The notes under the pieces are model-generated. The model was given only the letters and a program-made list of their open reading frames with translations. It was not told the DNA's origin and did not search any database. From IMG/VR virus record IMGVR_UViG_3300031974_000916, positions 1-22,796 of that record: a DNA stretch of 22,796 bases, one strand, 5' to 3'. The translations under genes and the position numbers were made by a program. Positions 7,363 through 11,690 of this stretch are shown one piece after another. Source of the DNA: a virus. Position 1 is the first letter of the stretch; each line of letters starts with the position of its first letter.

Positions 7363-7634
7363 TTAGTATTAGGTTCGGTTAAACAATCTGGACAGGTACT
7401 TTGACTCTCCATTTTAGGGTTTGTCAATCCGCAAGTGTCACAAGCAGGTAAAGATCGGTTCCGATAGTATTGTTTGAGTCTCTGTTTTATTTGCTCGTAC
7501 ATGTGCTCCATTGAATGAGCCTCGCCATGGACAGGTAAAGATTTACACTTCCAAACAATAACAGGTAAAGCTCGGTTAAAGCTATCGATACGATAAAAGA
7601 AAGCTAGGTTTTGATAGATAAATGATACGCTCAT
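7356..7634 (-). CDS. Small zinc-ribbon protein, about 92 aa
   Basis: The start ATG 7634 shares ATGA with the stop of the preceding membrane-protein gene; a TTG at 7667 is less likely. An internal ATG at about residue 43, with GAGG 8 nt upstream, could yield a 50-aa form. The C-terminus has a clear four-Cys zinc ribbon (CDTC at 65-68, CPDC at 81-84). The middle is a basic helix (EQIKQRLKQYYRNR). Together these suggest nucleic-acid or protein binding, for example a transcription or host-takeover factor. Three short (R/K)(S/A)LP segments in the same frame come from repeats of the TTTACCTG element. Function is inferred only from the ribbon. Confidence 0.65.
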   Translation of the reverse strand: MSVSFIYQNLAFFYRIDSFNRALPVIVWKCKSLPVHGEAHSMEHMYEQIKQRLKQYYRNRSLPACDTCGLTNPKMESQSTCPDCLTEPNTNK

Positions 7635-7777
7635 GACAGACAGATACTTGCCAGTATAGCCACCCAAAATGCCCCGACAATAAGCGGAACTATAACAGAT
7701 GATAACATCTCACAAGATTTGCTTGGTTTTAGCCAATTAGGATAACACAAGGATGAAGTGGTTTTGATTCTTTTCAT
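7631..7777 (-). CDS. Small membrane protein, 48 aa
   Basis: ATG 7777 lies 4 nt after the stop of the preceding gene. The protein has a basic, polar N-terminal half (MKRIKTTSSLCYPNWLKPSK) and one hydrophobic segment at about residues 25-47 (SSVIVPLIVGAFWVAILASI), so it is likely a single-pass inner-membrane protein with the N-terminus inside. The stop overlaps the next start as ATGA. No ribosome site stands out, so translation is probably coupled. A role in lysis or membrane takeover is possible but not shown. Confidence 0.62.
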   Translation of the reverse strand: MKRIKTTSSLCYPNWLKPSKSCEMLSSVIVPLIVGAFWVAILASICLS

Positions 7778-7781
7778 GGTA

Positions 7782-8132
7782 TTAGATTCTTTTGATGGTT
7801 CTAAGGATCAGGGAACAAGCTTGCTGTAAGGCTCGTGTTTGTACATCTAACCAAGTCGAATGCTTACTAGGTTGCCAATCACCGCCTCGTCTTGCTTTTA
7901 GTTCGGATGGAGTACAAAGAGCTTCTGCTATGTCGGCATCATAGATTAAGGCACAACCGCCATAGCTATAAGCTGACCAGTCAGAAGCACCATTTAAAAG
8001 CTTTTCTCTGGTGATGTTTAAGCAATCGTCTAAGCCGTCGATTAAATCAATAGCGTAGTTTTTAACACCCTTAGACCAAGCTGATCTGGCTTTGTGAGAT
8101 TCTAAGGCGGTGATGATAGTTTCTTTATTCAT
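7782..8132 (-). CDS. Conserved hypothetical early protein, 116 aa
   Basis: The chosen start is ATG 8132 (MNKETIITALESHKARSAW). A longer frame from TTG 8315 would run through the upstream gene and is rejected. The protein carries a signature I recall from hypothetical proteins in phages and mobile elements of other bacteria: RSAWSKGVKNYA, then SYGGCALIYDADIAE and LCTPSE, then WLDVQTRAL. I cannot name a tested function. The length fits a complete single domain, and the conserved Trp, Gly and Asp residues suggest a binding pocket. The early position implies a host-directed or regulatory role (inference). Confidence 0.78.
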   Translation of the reverse strand: MNKETIITALESHKARSAWSKGVKNYAIDLIDGLDDCLNITREKLLNGASDWSAYSYGGCALIYDADIAEALCTPSELKARRGGDWQPSKHSTWLDVQTRALQQACSLILRTIKRI

Positions 8133-8148
8133 TATTCTTTGGTGTTTA

Positions 8149-8409
8149 TTAGTTGAGTCCTGTGATTTTTCGGACGATCTCCCATGCTTTATCGCAAGGA
8201 TTATCAAAGTCAAGACCCCAATAAAGCCACTGATTATGAATCTTCCTGCGTTTGGCGTAGCTCGCATCTCTGAGATAATGTCTGAAATCATGATGCCAGA
8301 AGTAAGCAAGACCAATGTAATCAGGAGTCCTGACCAATTCCTTATCGAGTCTGAGAAGTTTTAAGTATGCCTCTGTTGAAAGAGCTTCTAAGTTAAGTAC
8401 ATCTGTCAT
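8149..8409 (-). CDS. First gene of the main early block, unknown, 86 aa
   Basis: ATG 8409, MTDVLNLEALSTEAYLKLLR. The C-terminal half is rich in aromatic and basic residues (YFWHHDFRHYLRD, KRRKIHNQWLYWGL). It is the first gene after about 530 nt of non-coding sequence that holds the best promoter candidates, including a T3/T7-like element ending about 40 nt upstream, so it should be among the first proteins made. There is no clear Shine-Dalgarno sequence. I recognise no family. T7 places its anti-restriction protein Ocr in this slot, but this protein is not acidic and no homology is claimed. Confidence 0.75.
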   Translation of the reverse strand: MTDVLNLEALSTEAYLKLLRLDKELVRTPDYIGLAYFWHHDFRHYLRDASYAKRRKIHNQWLYWGLDFDNPCDKAWEIVRKITGLN

Positions 8410-8427
8410 TTTGTATTTTGTTTCTAC

Positions 8428-8446
8428 ACTAGCGGAATTACTAGCG
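8428..8446. repeat. Direct repeat ACTAGCG x2, 12-nt period
   Basis: ACTAGCG occurs at 8428-8434 and 8440-8446 on the plus strand, separated by GAATT. It lies between the candidate phage promoter start and the first early ATG, so it could be an operator or an element of the mRNA leader. Confidence 0.5.
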
Positions 8447-8450
8447 ATAT

Positions 8451-8474
8451 TGTCCCTTTAGTCCTGATTTGATT
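8451..8474 (-). promoter_or_regulatory. Candidate phage RNA polymerase promoter
   Basis: On the minus strand the sequence reads AATCAAATCAGG directly followed by ACTAAAGGGACA. The core ACTAAAGGGA is identical to that of the T3 promoter (CACTAAAGGGAGA) and close to T7 (CACTATAGGGAGA); the predicted first transcribed G is at 8456, 47 nt upstream of the first early ATG. The upstream half does not match T3 or T7. I found no second near-exact copy in the other intergenic gaps of the window, which lowers confidence. Confidence 0.45.
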
Positions 8475-8528
8475 AAATATCGATAACAAAATGCAAACCT
8501 AAGTGAATTACCTATAATTCTAATAGTT

Positions 8529-8556
8529 GTTATAAGTTAGACTAATCATCAATCAA
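8529..8556 (-). promoter_or_regulatory. Candidate host sigma-70-type early promoter
   Basis: On the minus strand TTGATT (8556-8551) is followed after 16 nt by TATAAC (8534-8529). It would drive the early genes starting at 8409. The match is 4/6 and 5/6 to the E. coli consensus; the host is unknown. Confidence 0.4.
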
Positions 8557-8799
8557 GTGAGCTTTCAAGTTGTTCATTTGGTTCATTTATTTTTGAACTT
8601 AGAACATCGAAGAAGAAAAACAAATACACGAACAAACATCAACATATCATGATGAAGTGATGCGATAACATCAGGATTTGATGGAGCTATTGATGATCTG
8701 CTAATGCAAGTTAGTTGCAATAAGGAAAAAAAATAAGCAATAAAAGCTGATTTCTAGCCAATTTGTTTCATAAGTCGTTGATTACCAAGGCGAGTTCGG

Positions 8800-8828
8800 C
8801 TAATATGTATTATGTCTAATTATATCAA
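8800..8828 (-). promoter_or_regulatory. Candidate host sigma-70-type early promoter
   Basis: On the minus strand TTGATA (8828-8823) is followed after 17 nt by TATTAG (8805-8800), pointing to the early gene block. It lies directly downstream, in the direction of transcription, of the G/C-rich inverted repeat. The -10 match is moderate. Confidence 0.32.
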
Positions 8829-8869
8829 TACCCCCCGTCCTATAATAATCTTACGGGTATGCGGGGGTA
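8829..8869. other. G/C-rich inverted repeat in the terminus region
   Basis: TACCCCCCG (8829-8837) can pair with CGGGGGTA (8862-8869) with one bulged C. An alternative inner stem pairs CCCGT (8834-8838) with ACGGG (8853-8857). More G/C-rich sequence (CGCGGGCG) follows at 8875-8882. It stands out in an A/T-rich non-coding region. T7 has a comparable CCCCC/GGGGG inverted repeat close to its left end, so a role in terminus recognition or processing is plausible. No T run follows on the minus strand, so it does not look like a terminator. Confidence 0.6.
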
Positions 8870-8942
8870 ATTAACGCGGGCGTATATAGCGTAAGCCTCT
8901 CAGATTTTTTCGCCAAAACTTTTTAGGAGTCGTCTATATAAG

Positions 8943-9158
8943 TCAGAAGCTTGGGTCAAAGGTCTCGTCTGTATCGTCCTCTAATAGATCGTCTACTCCT
9001 TCAAAGATAACATCATCTGTTTCAGTTAACACCGACAGTTTAGCGAAGTCCAGGCATCCTGCTATGGTGTAATCGTTTAAGTCGTACTCTCGTTTGAATC
9101 GATACACGAGCTTTGCTAGTTCGTACTGGAAGGTGTCTGTTTGATCGTTAATGTTCAT
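8943..9158 (-). CDS. Acidic 71-aa protein encoded in the terminus region
   Basis: ATG 9158, MNINDQTDTFQYELAKLVYRF. The protein has 19 Asp/Glu and 5 Lys/Arg, with the acids concentrated in the C-terminal third (VDDLLEDDTDETFDP). The N-terminal part looks helical (YELAKLVYRFKREYDLNDY). It stands alone between two long non-coding stretches, downstream of terminase and upstream of the early genes. It may be the last late gene, or the first early gene in the slot where T7 keeps the DNA-mimic Ocr. The charge would suit a DNA mimic or a nucleic-acid-protein inhibitor, but there is no recognisable homology. No good Shine-Dalgarno sequence is visible. Confidence 0.65.
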   Translation of the reverse strand: MNINDQTDTFQYELAKLVYRFKREYDLNDYTIAGCLDFAKLSVLTETDDVIFEGVDDLLEDDTDETFDPSF

Positions 9159-9249
9159 CTGTAATAGTTATACTACTACATAACAGATATTGTTACTAGT
9201 CTTTTCGAGACCTTATGGTAGCATTTACAATGCGTTGCGTTCGCTATGC

Positions 9250-9276
9250 GAGACGCTCTTGAGACAGTATTGAGAC
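9250..9276. repeat. Triple GAGAC repeat with exact 11-nt period
   Basis: GAGAC occurs at 9250, 9261 and 9272 on the plus strand, each followed by six different bases; the last two units extend to TTGAGACA. Two further copies are at 9207 and 9342. The one-helical-turn spacing puts the copies on the same face of the DNA, as in protein-binding arrays. Confidence 0.6.
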
Positions 9277-9370
9277 ACCGATTCTTGACCAGTGTTTATC
9301 TAGGGTTTTAAATTTTATGCTTTACATGTTTCCTTCGGTGTGAGACCGTTATAATATTGATATTAAGATA

Positions 9371-9412
9371 GTACTTAAACTATACCTAAATATAATTATA
9401 GGTAAGAAGTAC
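9371..9412. other. Nested inverted repeat (two 6-bp arms)
   Basis: The outer arms are GTACTT (9371-9376) and AAGTAC (9407-9412); the inner arms are TACCTA (9383-9388) and TAGGTA (9399-9404) around an A/T loop. The 12-mer AATTATAGGTAA here (9394-9405) also occurs in inverse orientation at 8508-8519, so the two copies bracket the 71-aa gene. Confidence 0.5.
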
Positions 9413-9429
9413 AAGCAAGTGATTTAGAG

Positions 9430-9458
9430 AAGCATATAGCTGCTTACTGCTATAGCTT
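9430..9458. other. Hairpin with 10-bp stem and one bulge
   Basis: AAGC-A-TATAGC (9430-9440) pairs with GCTATAGCTT (9449-9458) across an 8-nt loop; the A at 9434 is unpaired. On the plus strand it is followed by a pyrimidine-rich run, but no plus-strand gene precedes it, so it is not called a terminator. Confidence 0.5.
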
Positions 9459-9520
9459 TCCTTTTAACAAAGATTACTTTATAGATTACTTCAGCTACCA
9501 CAGATTAGTTACAGCTGATG

Positions 9521-9551
9521 ATTTAGCTCATACTTCGTTCTTTCGCTAAAT
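9521..9551. other. Inverted repeat ATTTAGC/GCTAAAT
   Basis: Perfect 7-bp arms at 9521-9527 and 9545-9551 with a 17-nt loop, in non-coding sequence after terminase. Confidence 0.45.
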
Positions 9552-9698
9552 ACTTTAGACGGTTACTAATAACGATACTTTAACTTTACCTTTTAAGGAT
9601 AGGTGTGTCTATAAATAGACCTGTATTTAAACTAACTACAACAGCACCTTATATATCTACTAAAGAGATTTGTTATTAAAAAGTAGGAGCAGTAGCGA

Positions 9699-11390
9699 CT
9701 ACGACCAGAGGTAAGCAGAGACCTTATTACTTCTTTTATGAAAGCTATCAGTAAACTTTGTTAGTTCTTCTTCCAACAGTTCTTGTTGTCTATCAATCAT
9801 AGATTGGTTAACATCAGCAGCCATCTGCTGCACCCAATAACCAACAGCTATTGATAAAGCATCAAGACGGTCATCATGTACCAAGCTACCTCTATCTCTT
9901 GTTATCCTAGATAACTGATACATAAGCATGTACCTGGTTTGTTGTTCAATAGGATAGCTAAGAGCAGACCTGTAGTCATCCGTGATGACGGAAGGGTCTA
10001 CTATAAGTCTATGAGAGTTTAACACAGGTTCTAAAGTATCTACTATACGAAGCTCCTTCTGTTTGTTATGTCTGACTTCTTCTATTGTTACAGGATAGGT
10101 TGTTCTAAACAGAGGCTTAATCAGCTCCATAAACATACCGTCACCAAAGTTAGACTCTATCACCACTTTGTTAACTTTGTTATCCTTAGCGATAGCTACG
10201 AGTTGTTGAAGGGTCTTAGTATCGTAACCACCTCTTATCCCACCAGCATCCGGTACAAACAACTGACCGTTTAACATCTTCACTACAGCATACCCTGTTT
10301 CATCCTTACCACGACCAGACGGGTCAATAGATAGGACAGAGCCTGTGTACGGTATCATATCTCCAACAGTGTTAGCAGGTCTTCTGTATCGATCACCAGC
10401 CAGTCCTACATTAGGTAACTCTCTATCACAGTTATCAGGGTCGCTTGACCACACGATCTTTTCAGGAGCTACATCAACATCTACATCCATTACAACAAGA
10501 TCATTAATCTTTAGTGGGTATCTATCAGCGTCCGACAGCTTAGGATTAAGCATGAACTGTAGAGCGTACCCAGTGCGACCGTACGACATCTTTCTTTCTT
10601 CTAGGTCTAAGTCTGTAAACCGTAGGGGTTCTGTAGAAGTACCGATAGTCTCAGGTGTTATGTTATCCGCTATAAGGGGTGCTAGATCGCCTCCGTAGTT
10701 ATTTATAGCCTCAGTATCGTCTGGATACTCTGAAGACCATATACGGCTCTTGTAGCCCCTCTCTCGCAGCTTGTTGTATATACTGTCTTCACACTGTGGA
10801 GTACCAAGAAAGATGATCCTTGAGGAGTCCAAAGGTTTAATGATAGCGTCAAACTCTTTTACTTGTTCATCCAGCTTATCTCTCATTCCTTGTGTAGCAC
10901 TGTTGTTAGCTACCTCCACATCATCTGCTACAATTATATCAGCACGAGAACCTGTTAGCTGGGACGATATACCAAGGGACTTAACAGAGGGAGCGTGAGA
11001 CGCTGGAGCAGGTCCTACATCAAAAGCTATCTTACTGAATCGTTGGTTCTCTGATGGCTTTAATCCTTGTAAAATGGGAATCTCCTGAATGATTCGCAAG
11101 GTAAATGTAGAGAAGTCATCCGATCTATTCTTACTAGCTGATACAACAAGTATGTTCTTAGATGGGTCCAGCAGCAGCTGATGTACTACAAAAGCACTTG
11201 TTATCCAGGATTTGCCCACTCCACGGAACGCCATAATAACAGACCGCTTTGGACCGTGTTGCAGGTACTCAGCGATGTCGTATTGTAGCTCGGTGGGGTC
11301 AGGAAGATTTAGGTGCTTCCAAACCAGGTACAGGAAGTTTCTAAAGTCCCGTAGCTTGGGCGGTATCTCTTGGTGTTTCTTCTTCTTCAA
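9699..11390 (-). CDS. Terminase large subunit (T7 gp19-like)
   Basis: 563 aa; T7 gp19 is 586. The ATPase has Walker A AFRGVGKS at residues 54-61 (T7 SFRGIGKS) and Walker B IIVADD at 152-157, with the LGTPQ coupling motif later. The nuclease has the SIDPSGRGKDE aspartate (D356), VVIESNFGDG, and LVHDDRLDAL (D506, D507, D510). It powers DNA into the prohead and cuts the concatemer at genome ends. The start is TTG 11390; a stop lies in frame a few codons upstream and the next Met is residue 53, inside Walker A, so no better start exists. The first 50 nt overlap the small subunit gene. It is the last gene before the terminus region, as in T7. Confidence 0.97.
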   Translation of the reverse strand: MKKKKHQEIPPKLRDFRNFLYLVWKHLNLPDPTELQYDIAEYLQHGPKRSVIMAFRGVGKSWITSAFVVHQLLLDPSKNILVVSASKNRSDDFSTFTLRIIQEIPILQGLKPSENQRFSKIAFDVGPAPASHAPSVKSLGISSQLTGSRADIIVADDVEVANNSATQGMRDKLDEQVKEFDAIIKPLDSSRIIFLGTPQCEDSIYNKLRERGYKSRIWSSEYPDDTEAINNYGGDLAPLIADNITPETIGTSTEPLRFTDLDLEERKMSYGRTGYALQFMLNPKLSDADRYPLKINDLVVMDVDVDVAPEKIVWSSDPDNCDRELPNVGLAGDRYRRPANTVGDMIPYTGSVLSIDPSGRGKDETGYAVVKMLNGQLFVPDAGGIRGGYDTKTLQQLVAIAKDNKVNKVVIESNFGDGMFMELIKPLFRTTYPVTIEEVRHNKQKELRIVDTLEPVLNSHRLIVDPSVITDDYRSALSYPIEQQTRYMLMYQLSRITRDRGSLVHDDRLDALSIAVGYWVQQMAADVNQSMIDRQQELLEEELTKFTDSFHKRSNKVSAYLWS

Positions 11391-11598
11391 ATGGTAAAGT
11401 CTTTAAGTCATCAGCTAACGCATCTAATGGTGTGCCTACTCCGGAATCCATAACAACATTGTTATCTTTAAGGAACTGTCTAGCTCCGTTAAGCAGGGCA
11501 GCGTTGTACTCTCCCTCAGCCTCCATCAGATCAATACAGTTACGATATGCACCAGCTATCTTATCGTGCAGTTTACTTCCCTCTTTATGACTTAGCAT
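11341..11598 (-). CDS. Terminase small subunit (T7 gp18-like)
   Basis: 85 aa from ATG 11598; T7 gp18 is 89 aa. A TTG at 11637 would add 13 residues but would start in the T run of the preceding terminator, so it is rejected. The core ALLNGARQFLKDNNV is typical, as I recall it, of small terminases in marine T7-like phages. The C-terminus is acidic (PFEEEETPRD). In T7 the small subunit recruits the large subunit and DNA to the portal. The gene overlaps the large subunit by 50 nt, and the acidic stretch is encoded by the bases that give the KKKK start of the large subunit in the next frame. No clear Shine-Dalgarno sequence is present. Confidence 0.88.
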   Translation of the reverse strand: MLSHKEGSKLHDKIAGAYRNCIDLMEAEGEYNAALLNGARQFLKDNNVVMDSGVGTPLDALADDLKTLPFEEEETPRDTAQATGL

Positions 11599-11633
11599 AA
11601 TAGTTAGTGTATTAGTAGTTGTTATCTTTGTAA

Positions 11634-11665
11634 ACAAAAAGAGGCAGCCCGATTGGACTGCCCCT
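11634..11665 (-). terminator. Rho-independent terminator after the tail accessory genes
   Basis: On the minus strand AGGGGCAGTCC pairs with GGGCTGCCTCT (11-bp stem with two G-T pairs, loop AATC), followed directly by TTTTG. It lies 26 nt after the stop of the 338-aa gene and before the terminase start. By analogy with T7 T-phi it would lower expression of terminase relative to virion proteins. Confidence 0.9.
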
Positions 11666-11690
11666 TGATGATAGTATGAGCAATAAACTC

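Larger units (their letters stand above)
6345..7570 (-). repeat. Cluster of the TACCTGTCC element in early genes
   Basis: The 9-mer TACCTGTCC (minus strand) occurs exactly at 6345-6353, 6557-6565, 6758-6766, 7390-7398 and 7529-7537. Near copies (TTTACCTG) are at 7444-7451 and 7561-7568. They lie in several genes and are read in different frames (YLS, VPVQ, TCP, LPV). I saw no other exact copy in the window. Confidence 0.65.
8410..8942 (-). other. Non-coding early leader, 533 nt
   Basis: No ORF of convincing size is present on either strand. It holds two host-type promoter candidates, one phage-type promoter candidate, a 7-nt direct repeat (ACTAGCG), a G/C-rich inverted repeat at 8829-8869 in otherwise A/T-rich sequence, and a small inverted repeat TGCAA/TTGCA (8705-8719). 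This is the expected place for early promoters and possibly one edge of the terminal repeat of a T7-like genome. Confidence 0.75.
9159..9698. other. Non-coding region after terminase, probable genome terminus
   Basis: 540 nt without a convincing ORF. It contains a triple GAGAC repeat, a short GCATT/AATGC hairpin (9221-9233), nested inverted repeats at 9371-9412, a hairpin at 9430-9458, another at 9521-9551 and a GTCTAT/ATAGAC inverted repeat at 9607-9620. The density of structure with no gene, directly after the large terminase gene, fits the terminal-repeat and concatemer-junction area of a T7-like phage. I find no tRNA. Confidence 0.65.

Noticed and set aside
8133-8315. N-terminal extension of the 116-aa early protein (TTG start) including a hydrophobic stretch
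   Set aside because: It lies over the 86-aa gene in another frame; the ATG at 8132 follows that gene's stop closely and starts the conserved-looking part.
8701-8720. TGCAA/TTGCA hairpin as a terminator
   Set aside because: The A run follows on the plus strand, so neither strand has the stem-then-T order.
9284-9313. Possible plus-strand sigma-70 promoter (TTGACC, 17 nt, TTAAAT)
   Set aside because: The -10 match is weak, and there is no plus-strand gene or convincing RNA downstream in this all-minus window.
8410-9698. tRNA, CRISPR array or integrase attachment site in the non-coding region
   Set aside because: No T-loop/acceptor pairing, no regular spacer-repeat pattern and no integrase gene are seen.
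9678-9702. Short GTAG/CTAC hairpin at the terminase stop followed by TTTTT on the minus strand
   Set aside because: The stem is only 4 bp and the T run starts 9 nt away, too weak for a terminator call.
11598-11615. TAATACACTAACTAT upstream of small terminase resembles the T7 promoter
   Set aside because: It needs a one-base gap, lacks GGG at the start site, and does not match the better candidate at 8451-8474.
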